Assembly: GCA_963978905.1 (NCBI GenBank)
Contig: OZ022259.1
Location: 33,290,343-33,354,342, forward strand
Direction: 5' to 3'
DNA from: Trichostrongylus colubriformis
Lineage: Eukaryota; Nematoda; Chromadorea; Rhabditida; Trichostrongylidae
Length of the DNA: 64,000 nt
The notes beneath the pieces were generated by a model, which saw only the letters and a program-made list of their open reading frames with translations, made no database searches and was not told the origin of the DNA. This document shows, in pieces, positions 47,101 to 60,400 of the stretch (position 1 is its first letter; each line of letters opens with the position of its first letter). The translations under genes were made by a program, and so were the position numbers.

Positions 47101-50100
47101 GCAATGGACACATATCACTCGACGCGCTTCCGAACGCTAATGTCAAATTTGAATTCAAAATCTCCCAAACGATCCCTTGGGTGAATACATGGAGGTTTTT
47201 CTAGAAAAAATACTACAATTAAGTCGTAGGAAAGGTTTTGGCCGATTTTCGCAAGTCAGCCTTTGAGAGATCACAAATTGGCTCAGACTCGTAATATTTT
47301 CCTGTAGAATAATAACCGTTCGATCGTGGCAATATATGCGCGTTTATTATCCCATTTTTATAAAGGCCTGATAATTTACATTGTGCGAGCTCGTGAAAAG
47401 TCACCTTCAAATCATCATGCCACCTAAACACTCAATATGTTTAGCAGAGTGGGGTTAACTAGAGCGCGACCCGATGGAAGGCATTTGCCCTGCGATCCCT
47501 ATTCCAAGACGATCTGTGAAAAATGCGGTCATGCATAGATGCTCCGAAAGTTGCGCAGCACGATTTTTATTTTTAAGCCTGACGAGTCAAAGCTAGCTGA
47601 GGTGAGCAACCCTAACCCCATGTATGGAAATACTCAGGACATCCTCTGCAGAATAGACGTTCATCATTTCTTGCTGTTTTAATTAAAGCGCTTTGATCAA
47701 CTGAAAATTCGATCAACATTCTCATGACTGCACTTCTTCCAAAACCAGGTAAAACTGTCCCTCCTTCCTTTACAAAGCTCGCACTTGTATTGGGTTGAGG
47801 AATAAGTTCCTGCGGTTTTCTTTAGCCTCGTTTTTCACATTGTTCCCTTCGTCTTTCGACGAAGCTCATATTTGTTCTCGATAGAGCTTTTTTTGCTCTA
47901 CAAAATGCTACTATCTATTTTTCGATTCCTCCGACTACCTAATATTTATGAGGTTTGGAAATGAAGTAAGCTGAAGGCAAAAATTGGCGTTCTCGACACT
48001 TCGCCTTCCTCGTCTAACATCGATAACAAAAAATTCATGCGCATATGTTTCAGATAGAGCCCTTTCAGCCCCACAGAATGGTACTACTTTTTACACAAAT
48101 CGCTCAACTTTTTGCTGTTTTTAAGGCTCACAAATGCAGTACTCGCAAAAGTCTTCACTTTCGTTATCTTCTCTTCCTCGCCTACCATCGAGATTGGAGA
48201 GAATGTGCATACAAGCTTTTTTTGCTCTACAAGATGATACCACCCATCTTTAAAACCCTTCCATATTCAAGATGATACCACCCATCTTTAAAACCCTTAC
48301 ATATTTTAGCATGTAGGGATGAGTTTCCACCTGTTTTTCAAGTCAAAACTGCGTAATGAAAATGAATTTTTTGACCGAGTGTCTTATATCATTCGATAGA
48401 GCTCTTTTCGCTCTACGAACAACGCTTACGGTTTCCGTTAAAATCAATTTCTGCCATTTTTTAGATCATTGAAAAGTCGACGAAATCGAGCATTTTCGAC
48501 ACCATGCAAAAAAAATGCTCGATTTCGTCGACTTTTAAATGATCTAAAAAATGGCCAAAACTAATTGGAACCAAAACCGTAAGCACTGTCTTGTAAAGCG
48601 AAAAGAGCTCTATCGAATGATATAAGACACTCTGCCAAAAAAAAAAATTCATTTTCATTACGCAATTCTAACTTGAAAAACAGGTGGGAACTTATCCCCC
48701 ATGCTAAAATATGGAAGGATTTCAAAGATGGGTGGTATCATCTTGTAGAGCAAAAAAAGCTCTATCGGATGCATACCTGGATATTCTCTCCAATCTCGAT
48801 GGTAGGCGAGGAAGAGAAGATAACGAAAGTGAAGACTTTTGCGAGTACTGCATTTGTGAGCCTTAAAAACAGCAAAAAGTCGAGCGATTTGTGTAAAAAG
48901 TAGTACCCTTCTGTAGGGCTGAAAAAGCTCTATCTAAAATAGATGCGCATAAATTTTTTGATCCCGATGGCAGACGAGGAAGGCGAAGTGTCGAAAGTGC
49001 CAATTTTTGCCTTCAGCTTACTTCATTTCCAAACCTCATAAATATTAGGTAGTCGGAGGAATCGAAAAATAAGTAGTGGAGTCTTGTAGAGCAAGTGAGC
49101 TTCTTCGAAAGACGAGGGGAACAATGTGAAAAACGCGGCTAAAGAAAACCGCGGGAAATAATCCTCAACCCAATAGTTGTCTCCGTACGCTGAGCAATTC
49201 CATAGAATACTGAATAGATTTCATTCCTTAAATATTTTCAGCCTCTCCCCTGTTAGCAGGAACAAAATGACGTGCCATGTAAAATTCCCATATTTCCGAA
49301 AACAGTATGTCCATTGTGAAGCATTCGTTTCAGCTTTCGTAAACAGCTATTATTCGGCTATTCAGACGGATAGCATTGAGCGTTCTCTACGCAGAACATA
49401 CACCGTCTTTCAATTAGAAATCAATAGCACCGAGTATCGTTCATAGATGCGGGAATTTAATATAAAAATGACAGCTTTTGTTCCTCAACGCTGCTCTACG
49501 CACCGTCTATGGCCGCCGAAAGAGCTCGCGATCTTGCGGTGTCGCGGGCGGCTCCGCACGCAAAATCGCGGAGTCTCACGGGGACCTATAAAAAGAGAAT
49601 CGGTCGGCAGACCATGCATATGGTAGTGTCACTATTACTATCCTACACCACCAATTAATTGTACCATAGATACTTTTCAAATCAAAACCACGCGATCACA
49701 TGTACCTCTGTTCGATATATAAGTACCACATTCACCACCAATTTAAGCCAATTTTCCAAAATATTAATACCTTGATAGTGATTCCTATGCCAGCAGCAGA
49801 GTTCTCTTGCGTGGGATCACTGTCAGGTGGTACTTCGGGAAGCATAAGTGTACTCTGTCGCAGACCTGGAACGTCGCTGTAAGCAGCAATGACTTCGCTT
49901 TCAAACGCCTCCATCACACATGCTTCTGCATGGATGTAAAGTTCTTCCTAAAAAGACGAATTAAATGCAGATCGATGACTCTTCATTCTATTTCAACTAT
50001 TTCTATTCAACATAAACTTCAAGATGAGACGTTGTCCAAAGCCACCTACTTCATTTTTTTCTGTACTTCAGAGCCGTCACAAAAACATAAAACGCAGATA

Positions 50101-51585
50101 CATCACCCACCACATCCGGAAGCCTAAGCGATACGATAACCCAACCCGTTGATGGAATGAAAAGCCGAAGTTCCTGTACTTATAGTTTTACAACGCATTG
50201 GGTATCCTACAGACTAACGATACTAGCTACTGGATTTGCTGAATTCCTATCAATCTTCGAATAGTGATACTGGGTCATTCCATAAGAGTCTCGTTTTTTT
50301 CAATCAAAAATTTTTCCATAAAATTACGAGTTTTTGCAGCATGTCATATATCATTCAGACGAGATTTTCGCTCTGCAAAGGCTGCCGTTAAGTTTTTGAG
50401 TATGTTAGAATGGGTCCGATATTCGGGCTGACGAAGAGAGAGGTCCAGCCGACAAAATTTGGCCAAACCGGCAATGAATTAGAACACTATATTTCACTTC
50501 AGGAAAATCAACCAATTATGCGTCCCTTACTTAGCCTCGACCTCTTCTGCAATTTCCAATATTTGGTTGATAGAGAAGTTGTGTCGTTCTTTTTCTAAAA
50601 TCCGTCTTCTGAAAGTACTCACGTTAACTCGGAAATAAATTTTCCCTTTCACATCCCGTGCTCAGCTTTGGATTATGAACCATAAGGAGGGATTTTTCTG
50701 CTCTATCAAAGAGATGCGTCGTTTTTGTTTCTGCCGCGATTCATATTGAATTTTAAAGCTGTGTGCTAGCGTCCCAGTTGACATTACTGTGCAATTCTTT
50801 TTTTTTCAACAGGAACCCAACGGTCAGTAATGTTTCCCGTCCCTACTGATTATCTGTACTTAAGGTTTCACCACTCTTTCAGCAGATTGGATGAAAAAAA
50901 TTTTCTTGCCTTGGTTCAAGGGAATTGTCAAAAATCACCATGTCGTGACGGAAAAACTTAATGTGGAAAAAGAGCGACATGACATTTCAAGCAACCGATT
51001 GGTGGAACTTGCAAAAAGGGTGAGAGCTGAGTACGGGACACATGATTGGCCAATTTTCCTAAAGTAAAATACAGTGTTTGAATTAAGTGCCGGTTTGGTC
51101 AATTTTCGCCGACAGAACAAACCACTTTGCCAGCTTGAAAATCGGCTATTATGACGAAAGCAGAAACTAAACAAGTCGTTTTGCAGAGCAGGAAAATTTC
51201 TTCCAAATGATATACGACATGCCGCAAAAACTTGTGATTTTATGAGAAAAATTTTTGTTTGAGAAAAACGACACTACCTTTGGAATGACCCAATACATTA
51301 AAGTGCAACGAAGAAATGCAAACCACTATTTGCACGGTGTCGGAAACGGAAAGGAGTAGGAAATCTCAATTGGGGTTCTCTCCTCATCCGCGCTCGCCGC
51401 AATGCCCATCAGAGAAGCAACATTATTTTGAAGTGTAAAAGGAGTAAGGCCAGTACAACTCGGCTACAGAAATCTGTACAAAAATAGTATTTCACCTTGG
51501 TTTTGAACTTCCGATGACATTCAGTGCAGCAGAAAGGGCGCCTGCACATAAGGACCCTGTTTACCATCGTGGTCGCGGAACCCAT
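44191..51585 (-). CDS. C2H2-type zinc-finger protein, 10 exons, 377 aa
   Basis: Probable nuclear DNA-binding protein. Exons: 51496-51585, 49771-49947, 46656-46768, 46486-46570, 46210-46357, 45996-46105, 44792-44880, 44516-44683, 44287-44377, 44191-44253; phases agree and the sum is 378 codons including the stop. A C2HC finger at residues 20-40 (CTEC...H...C) is formed across the exon 1/2 junction. Three tandem C2H2 fingers follow at about 236-255, 263-283 and 291-311, linked by HTGELPF and HTGEKPY, the classical linker. The region between is acidic and disordered-looking. Start chosen at 51585, just downstream of a TTTTAG acceptor at about 51620. The donor of exon 3 (GTACTG) is weak but is the one that restores phase, and the last exon is the least certain. 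It lies between the ung-1 and top-3 genes in the same orientation, so co-transcription is plausible. Confidence 0.85.
45152..45970 (+). mobile_element. Second, short copy of the same Helitron family
   Basis: Starts TCCTTACTATATGTAGAATG after an A and ends with the same kind of hairpin (GCGCACA-GCAG-TGTGTGC) followed by CAGTCAACCGG. The body contains two to three diverged units of the minisatellite. The 3' terminus has CCGG instead of CTRR, so this end is less certain. It lies in intron 6 of the zinc-finger gene, only about 26 bp from the exon ending at 45996. Confidence 0.75.
47790..49173. mobile_element. Large palindromic (foldback) element, copy 2
   Basis: Ends TTGGGTTGAGGAATAAG / ATAATCCTCAACCCAA with TA on each side; both halves are inverted copies around a centre near 48510, where a tight hairpin (TGCTCGATTTCGTCGAC type) lies. 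Most of its length matches the element at 33615-35320 without the nested insert. A short direct duplication occurs at about 48230-48300. It lies in intron 2 of the zinc-finger gene. Confidence 0.85.
49455..49640 (+). other. GC-rich patch with TATA-like motif inside an intron
   Basis: Contains TCGCGAT/ATCGCGG-type inverted motifs followed by CCTATAAAAAGAG. It could be a promoter-like remnant of a transposon or an unrecognised small RNA gene; nothing downstream matches a known RNA. It lies in intron 2 of the zinc-finger gene. Confidence 0.25.
50270..51293. mobile_element. Palindromic element with GGGTCATTCC ends
   Basis: About 1.0 kb flanked by TA; the ends are CTGGGTCATTCCATAAG and the inverse of TTGGGTCATTCC. 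The arms share TTTTTGCAGCATGTCATATA and GGCCAAACCGGCA-like blocks. It is a different family from the 33615/47790 pair but similarly built. It lies in intron 1 of the zinc-finger gene. Confidence 0.75.
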
Positions 51586-52179
51586 GCTTTTTGTGATCAA
51601 ATGATAATAAGTCCAATGTACTAAAATCAGTTGGTGGAATTACTGGCAAGCTAAACACAATTCACGAAAATATGTAGCATGTGTTGGTACATCTCAGGAA
51701 CAAATTCGAAAAAGTATTGTAGACTACATATTTATGAGCAGCGTAATGTACCACCAAATACACATCAAAACTGAAACCAAACAGAGTCAGATTGGCGTTC
51801 TTCCCGGAAAGTATACACGTAGTTAAAAAGAACAAGTAAAGGAATGCTCAACATAACAAAAACAACTGCGCCATGAGTGGAAGCGCACATCATTAACCCA
51901 GAACTGATGCGCCGGTAATGAAGGGATCCATCAAACATAAAGCATTGAAAAGCCTAAGTTCGAAAAAATTCAAGTTGAATGTATGAGATCAGATTTGAAA
52001 TATTCAGTGATAATTTCAGTCCAGACTTCAGTTTAGGGAGAACATTGAGTTAAAATAGAACGTTGAGAACGTTAGTCATATGATAAGCTTTACAAGCCCA
52101 GAAAGATAAAATAGAAAATAAATATTATGTCAAACGAAAGACAAAATGGTTATATGAGCCAGTGATCGCATGAAGTAGC

Positions 52180-53723
52180 TCAAAGACACTTCCAGTCTAT
52201 GGTGGGTCGCCCCATACGGGTTAATTCAGTATTCGCCCTTGAGAAGCATTTGCACCCAAACCATTTGGTAGCACTCAGAGGAGAAGGGTGTGCCGTCTAA
52301 ATGATCATTCATTGAGATGTTTTTGAATGCTACATGAACAAATGATACCTTGATGATGGCATGCTTCTTCGCGTCAATTAGTGATTCCTTTTTACGAGCG
52401 AACCCTCCCCACAGGAGGAACACTACTCCTATGGTGTTGAGAGAAATGAGGCTTATCACTTTGTCCGTGAACTTCTGCCAACCGATTTTCTCATGAGAGT
52501 TTGCTTTGCCCGACCTGAAAAACCACATAACTGATTGCTTTTAAAATCGATCAAGCTCCAAAATCAAGACCAACTCGACGGTAAGTGTAGCGTTAAGCAT
52601 GAATACCCCTTGCAGAGCCCATTTCTCTAAAAAGCCATGGTCAGGAATAACGAAGCCAGGAATATCCGTAGACAACTCCTAAATATATTATGAAAGAGCA
52701 CACCAACATGCAGTATACGTGGTAACAGAATGGCAAGCAATCAGAAATATTTAAAATTGCACCTTATATATATTCTTGAGCGAAGGGGGAGGTGTAACAC
52801 CCTTTTTCACAGAAAATGATAACCCGTGAGCCTGAAAAACAATTCATTAACTCTTTCATTATATCAGAGAGATAGTCACGAGGCTTGATCAAAAACGCAA
52901 GGCGTTTGCGATCAAAAACTACCTTCAAACAAACCTGCCCAACTCCATGATAAGGATCTTGTCCAATAATTACCACCCGAATCTTCTTCAAAGGTGTGAG
53001 GTTAAATGCAGAAAAAATCTCTTCACGAGGAGGGAATACTGGGACCTTCTAAAATAAGGAGACAGAAATAGAGTAGAAAAAAAGTAATTCAACGAGAAAA
53101 AAAGCGTCCCTTCAAAAAATCAATTATCCATCAACGGCTAGCTTCTGCACACGAAGGCCAAATGACTAATAGGAACAGTGCTTAAATAAGACACACTACA
53201 TGAAATGTTCATGTGAGCGATAAGGAGATACGAAGTGGGACCTTCTATACATGAGTTCCTCTCTGTCGCGTAGGATACAAACATTCACGAGGATCAAAAA
53301 ATCGCAAAACGGCGGAAACCATGAATATTGGAGCCGGTATGACACCATTTCAAAACACAGAGAAGACCATACCTTGGCATATTGAGCACGAAGAAACGTC
53401 TCGATCTCGATCATGTACTTCATTGTGAATTCATTTTTAAGAATTGTCCGCCACTCTTTTTCCGTCAAAAGATCGAAAAGGCTAAAGCTGCTGCTGCTGC
53501 TGCATACAATGTTCTCCTTCTGAGGCTGCAGAGTAATCAAATAAGACATATTCAAAGGCTGCACTACTTATATGTTTACCTTCTCAGTCGATTCCTCGAC
53601 TTTTGACCTTTTCTCTTCACCTTCTCCACTTCCCAAGTCGCTTGTAACCACTGATTCCGCTTTCCTCTTGAGTGCACGAAGGAACATTGCCGGAATTTTC
53701 TTGGGAGGTCCTGCCACAGACAT
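52180..53723 (-). CDS. ung-1: Uracil-DNA glycosylase (UNG family), 7 exons, 288 aa
   Basis: Removes uracil from DNA as the first step of base-excision repair. Exons: 53580-53723, 53373-53525, 52935-53048, 52763-52831, 52575-52678, 52349-52514, 52180-52296; phases agree and give 289 codons including the stop. Family motifs in order: the water-activating loop GQDPYHG with D130, AHGLSFSV, the Pro/Ser loop [10 protein letters not shown], the base pocket [12 protein letters not shown], and the Leu intercalation loop HPSPLS with H253. Length is normal for the family. The first 48 residues are basic and Ser/Glu-rich, as in nuclear forms. The ATG at 53723 follows a T-rich acceptor (TTTTTATTAG, exon start 53758), which fits trans-splicing. 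It is 744 bp downstream of the INO80E-like gene and 595 bp upstream of the zinc-finger gene. Confidence 0.95.
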
Positions 53724-53758
53724 CTTTCTCCCTCGCTCGCAGCTCTGTTCATGATTAA

Positions 53759-53769
53759 CTAATAAAAAA
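53759..53769 (-). promoter_or_regulatory. Probable trans-splice acceptor of the UNG gene
   Basis: T-rich acceptor TTTTTATTAG on the minus strand, 35 nt before the chosen ATG at 53723. This position fits an SL acceptor for a downstream cistron. Confidence 0.5.
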
Positions 53770-54466
53770 GCAAACTCGGAAACAATGAAAATATGATAGG
53801 AATTTCATCGATTGCAACGATTGTCAAAGAAAAAACGGAGGAGCACCTTATCATCAATACTCATTACACAACCGTAGAAGGCAGTTGTAACACAAAAGTT
53901 AACAACATGTTACACTTTTGAAAGCGATGAGAACTTTTCCAATAAGTGAACCGTAGACCAATAGGAACATTGTACACAATAAGAAAATACGAAACTAGGA
54001 GATCAAACACTACACCATGGACTCAATTATGTATTAAGAAAACGATGTTATGATTACAAATTCACTCTACGAAGGGAACATCTATTTGTAGGAACTTTCG
54101 TTAGCGGAAGTTAGTATAATATAACAATTTCAAATTTATGTCCCGCGAATTTGCAAGGATCGAAAACAATTTGTGAAAATCACAAGATCTCACAGAGATC
54201 AGTTAGTTGAGCTGCTTAACGTATAATTAAAAATACCGGGTAAATTTTGTCGAGAAGTAGACCGACATTCAAGAATATCAAAATTCGAAACGTGAACAAA
54301 CGACAAGGAGCAATCTCCAAACAATGACGTAACTTACAACTAACCACAAGACTAGAGTTAACCCAGGTGAATCGCAAGTCCACCACCATTCAAGCTGACA
54401 TTATGATATGTACGAATGGCTCTAACCTAGGCCAAAAGGCGGTGCGAGGTCATATAAACACTGTGG

Positions 54467-57400
54467 TCACCGAAAATTGGACGTTGTTGGGGTAGGAAAA
54501 GTACCAGCATCACTTCCTTCTTTTGTTTCGACCATGTTACTAGTTTCAGGCAGCAACCCATTGAGCGTAGGGTATGACGACATTGACGACCCTACAAACC
54601 ATACTTTTACCAGGGATCAGAAGCAAGTAAAATTAAGAAATTTTCACCAGGCTGAGCAGACCGGCATGATTCCAATGGAGTAGCACCCATCGACGCAGGC
54701 GGAGTAAGAACATTGATAGCTGATGCTTAAAAGAGTACATATGAAGCAAAGTCTTGATGTCTGGGAACTGGTAACATAAAGCTCAAAATCTAATAACAAC
54801 AAAACGTTCAAGGGTTTGATAATTGAAAAACCGGATAATAACATACGTGTATGATCATCACCGTTAATCGGTTTTGGAAGTTCTTGCGAGACCTGGGTAA
54901 ACTCGATGCTCGGAGGCTGAATGCCATGAGCATCCCTAGCTACATTTTTCTTGGGTAGCGGAGCCTGTCTCTGATGTTCAGTTTGATACCCTGTCGGCAT
55001 AGTGGTCAAGATGGAGGATTCAACTGGAATTTGAAAGCTCATCTCATGAAACACAGAGAGAATCGAAGATATACCTACCTCGCACTTTAGCCATGATCGG
55101 ACGTGTATCGACAACGGAGCGGCTCGAAGATGAATGTGCTTGTTGGACAGATTGCTGCTGGGCTAGCACAGTCGAAGGAACAACGCGAGCCAGAGTCGAC
55201 CGCAAAACTTGCTGCTGCGGCTGCACACCCGACACTCCTTGCGGACCCATGGTGTAGGTTCCTGTCATTCGCTCGTACGATGCAGGATTAGTCTGTTTCT
55301 GAAATAGTGGAAAGTAAGAAAGAGTTACACTGCGAACTATCAGGAAGCTTTTTTCAAAATTTTGCTAAAAATATATCAAGAAAATTCAGGAATTATTTGT
55401 AAAAACATGTAGACAAGTCAGGTGGAAAGTTTCCTTAGTATCTACCCTTTGTTCGATTTTTTTTCTCGGGTATTCTCACTAGTTATGCACAATAAACCAC
55501 GTCATCAACATGAAGCGAAAATCTTTGCGCCAGTGGCTCGGTCCTGGATACAAAGAAGTCACTACTAAAGCCTTAATTGCACCCCCAAAGTGAAGTGAGG
55601 ATTTCCTGAAATTATCCACTCGCAGCTACCAAATATAGCTGTTACAGCAACTACTGGACTACGCTGCTGCGTGTAGTGTGCAAGCAAAGGCTGAAGGCTA
55701 GTCAAGAATGCAAACTGCAAAAAAAAATGCCTTTTGAGAGCTTGCAGCCTAACACAAAAGGGTGCCTATGACAGTCTCCTACTATACTAAGGACTCATGA
55801 GTCCCCTTTGAGGCAGCAAGGTCCCTACCTCATCAGCTGTTACTTGTAAGGTGTCCTAATTCATGGTAAACTCTCAATCCTCCATGCTTCACGGGAGATT
55901 CTTCCTATATGTCTTAACTATGTGCTTTGGAAATGATATTGAATAATAGCAGTAATGCAGAGAAGAGGAAAGAACACAAGAAAACCGAACCGAGCAGGGT
56001 GAAGTGGGAAAGTGGTTCTAGGTAAACATAGAGCGCAAATGATTTGATGCTCAGAAGAGTACATCAGAATGAAGTGAAACAAAGGTATAAATCAACATAT
56101 GACGGAAGGTAGGATCTAACAAATTCAACCTTACACTGAAGAAAAGAAATCGCAAAATCCGCAAAAAAAAAAAATGTTGGAGTAAGAAAGAGGAAGTAAG
56201 AGGTAAGAGGGAAAACGAAGGGTATGCAGAAGAAAAGCAGTCAATCATGTTAGATGAAATCAAAAGACCGGCTCGCACAAAACGTGGAATAATATGAGCA
56301 GAATTGGGCTTCATAACAGCTAATGAAATTAGAATATCGCGATATCGACCAGCAGAGGTACAATGTTCATTATCTCATGACACCACACTAGTGCTAGAGG
56401 AAAAAAGTCCAAACGGAAAGAAAGCTGTATGGTCAGGGAACCGGAAGTAAAGAAGCAAATATCTCGAGCTAGGAGCTCGAACATAGGAAAGGTAGCGACG
56501 GAGAAACGTGAAAAAAAGATGCAGGATAGAGAAGTAAATTCACAAATGAAGACAAATAAGATAGACAAAATAGTATGAAAAAGAAAGAAGGAGATAATGT
56601 ACTAGACAAAATAGTATAAAAAGAAAAAAAGCAGATAATGTACTAGACAAAATAGTATAAAAAAGAAAAGAAGCAGACACATGCATGAAAAATACGAAAG
56701 ATAATGGAAAGGGGGTAGTGAAAGAGAAAACGATGTTGAAAGAAGAGTGAGATAGCGAAGCAAAGATAAGGAAATATTAGCAATGGTAAATTATGGAAAA
56801 GATTATCAGATAAGACAACGTAAGCTGTTGTTGTTGAGATGAATGCTTCTTTTAATTGACACGAACGAGCGAAAAGCAATTTAAATTTTTAAAGGCAGCC
56901 ATGTACTCCCTACACATGAGATAGAGTATGTCTGGAAGCGCTGTAGGAGGTAACTCGTGATCAGAAACGCGCTTTAAGATGTAGCTCGCTCATTTCGAAT
57001 AAATCAAGCAAAGGCAACACACTGCAAGGTCTGCAGTGTGTAAATGAAAACTCACATATGGCTGCAAGGTTGGTTGCTGTGCCGTTGGAGAAACGAATGC
57101 GGCAGATTTCGGATCAAGCGGAGATTCAGAAGGACTAGGGCTGTTGGCATTACTTTCCTCAATTGCGCGTTTGACAACACTTGCTCCTTCCAAACTTTCG
57201 TCGGCAGCACGTTTACGTTGAGCTGGACGGACTCGCCTACAAACAAAAACTATCACATATTGGAGTGCACGAATACGCACTAGAATCGAACACGAAAAAG
57301 GTCATTGACTCAACTACAAAGGTGGCCACTACTGAGCTATCGAACAAAACAATCTACTACGTCCTCATACGGGAAACTCACTTTTTTGGTTTTGGCTTCT

Positions 57401-60400
57401 CATCACATGTCTTGTTGCTCGCATCGGAATCCTCATCAGAACTCTCGGAAAACTTTTCAAACTGTCCTAATCGATCAAGCAGAAAATTCTTGTCTCTTGA
57501 TAATTTCAGCAATTTCCTTTGCAGATTTCTTAGCTCTTCCTGGTAACACTCATTCTCCTAAAAGTAGAAGTACTGATCCTTTTGAAATACAACAGAAATG
57601 AAATCATGGTGAAATATCTACTCAAAAAGGACTTAATTCGTAATATTTCACATTCATTGCATATCAAGTATAGGAATATAAGATTTTGCCCTTACATATA
57701 CAAGGTATTTGAAACGTCTCTTCAAAATGCGATATGCATCCTTATTTGTCAGTGTTGGTGTTGATTTGTCAGTATCATACAGTGTTGCAAGTGCACCTGA
57801 CGCTGTACCCACTACACGCCCGGCCTATAAACAGAAATTACCAATGTTTTAGTATTATGCGCTGACGAAACAACATACCAAACGCAATGGTTGCTGCGGT
57901 TGAGCTTGTTGCACATGAACCTGTTGAGGTTGTCGTTGCTGTTGTAGCAACTGTTGTTGGGATAGCTGATGCTGTGCGGCGAGCACACTGCGGAGCGGTA
58001 AGTTTGCCTGCGATGGCAGTATACCATGAGGAACAACAACCTGAAATAACTGCTTACTCTAGTTGCCACAGAAGTACAAAAGGAACAATGAATGATTCAA
58101 CAGAATAAGAAACTGAACAGTTTCAGAAAAACGTGATCGTAGTTTCCTATACATGTGGCAGTGACGAAGCAATAAAGGCAGTTATAAATAAAATGTAGAA
58201 ATGTATGATAAAAGATAGATTGGAGCGATAATCACCTGCTGTTGGGGAGCAGAGGGCGACATTCTTGGAGAAGATGACGTCTGTGGGTGCGTAACAACCT
58301 TCAAAGCCATTATTACGTGCATAAACCCAAACTAGGCATTAATGCTTTCAGACAAAAAAGTATAGAAACACCAAGCACCTGCTGAGCAGCCGAGGGGCCA
58401 GGCGGACCCGTTAGACCTTGAGGAGTTCGCGATGCCAGAATCTGAAAGTGATCAGTGGTGACGTCAATTACACGCAAAGCAATGATGAAGGAAAGAACTT
58501 AGAACCAATGCTTGGACCCTATGTTTCGAGTGAACCAATATGTTTGGTTAACTCGGAACAAACGAGCAGCGAAACGGAATCTTGAGATCAACGCGAAAGT
58601 GGAAAATCAACGGTAACGTTCAGTATTGACAAAAGTAGCAAGTGGAAGACAAAAAATTGGCCAATTGGCTTTGCAAAATTGAACGGTGCCAGCTACATAG
58701 TGTAATAGGTGGATAGTAACAAAAAAAAGTCATGAATCACGAGGGTGTATCCAAAAACCACGAGGAAGTTTAACTTTTTCTTCAAGCCAACCTGCCGTAC
58801 GTGTGGATTTGAAACGTTCGCACAGCCATAGATTGCAGCACCATCGGCTTGCTGTTGCTAAAAAATCAAACTTGCCATTATCATCAGCATATGTTCTCGC
58901 GATATAAACGAACTTGAAGTTGCGCTCCATGAAGCAGCCCCATAACCACATGTTGTTGTTGTTGTTGCTGCTGCACATTTGATGTGGACTGAAGTTGACG
59001 AGACAAAATTTCTTGCGCGGGAACTGCTCTCAGCTGAAAAAGTGAATTTTGTCAAACCTTACATTAGTCAAGGCAGAACGAAAACCGGTTGATATATAGA
59101 AACTCAAAAATTCACCTTGGAAGGGCACTGCTGACCATTTTGCTGGGTCGGTCCCACTGCGGCTTGTGGAAGTGGTTGCTGCTGAATAAGAACATTACCC
59201 TGAGTGCCGGGCGTTGTTGCAACATGCGAGGATACCTGAGCAGTAATCCATTTACGAAAAACTTTCACAAAAAATTCGTGAGCAATAAACAATCTTTGAG
59301 GAACCTACCCGAGAAGGACGAGAACACAACTGCTGTTGTAGAAGAGAAGGAGGTTGGGTAGTTGGTGGCTGCGGCATCTGAGACGCAGTTGATAAACTTC
59401 GCTGTAAGGAAAACGTAAGTTTGGCTATAAATCATTGACAAAATAACTACTACCTGATGTGAAGATGCGGCTACCAGTGGAGTTCCAACAGGTCGCGACA
59501 TAACATCATGCTGCAATTGATCTGGATAAAATTTCCGCGGAATACAATTCGCATACTATGACAAGGATCTACTAAATGCTCACCTGAAATACCTGCTTAT
59601 TGGAGCCTGAGGGTAGAGACCCGATCGTGACCTGATGCTGCAAGTGATCCTGAGTAGGTACCGAAGAGAAACGGGCTGCGGATTGCACACCATGAGAATG
59701 CATTGTAGAACTTTGCGCATAAGAGCTCTGGAACGTTAGACTTGTTGCCGAGTCCCTTTCGTCATCAAAATATCAATACATGTGATATGTTGCGTTTTGC
59801 TAGAAATACAAAATACAAACGGGAGGTCCATGTCCATTATGCAGTTGCACGACGGACGGTGAAGAGTGATTAGAATATGATGGTGACGGATTACCAACGC
59901 TGGCCGACCCCGGTGAAAGCTGCGCGTCTAGACTGCCGTGCCGAGCCTGAAAACAATAGAACTACACAAACTAAAAGATCAATACCATAACGAAAGAAAT
60001 TACTTGTGAATGCAATAATACCAGACAACGAAAAATCATTCAAAGAAACTGCAACGCTTCAGTGGAAGGTATTCATCGAAGGATTTATGTATCAACAAAA
60101 TTTGCTGTAATACACACAAAGATGAACGAACCTGAACAGACTGAGGCGGTGTGGAGACTGCCAATGATGCTGGTGAATTAGGCACACCTGAAATATTGAT
60201 GTGCGCTGAAAACGTGCAACTTCAGACGTAGATTTCATGTTAAAGCTATCGTAACTTTATGATATAATTGAAAACTTCCGATAAATTTTTCAGGAGCTTC
60301 TGTGAATCCATAATATGTTATATTTAGAATTACAATGATGCCACTCAAAGTTCTTTCACATGTATGTTCCTATTTTCATTGAAAAACGTGTAACAATAAG

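Noticed and set aside
53196..53564. 122-codon minus-strand ORF
   Set aside because: Only 53373-53525 is real, as UNG exon 2; the rest runs into intron past the GTATGG donor.
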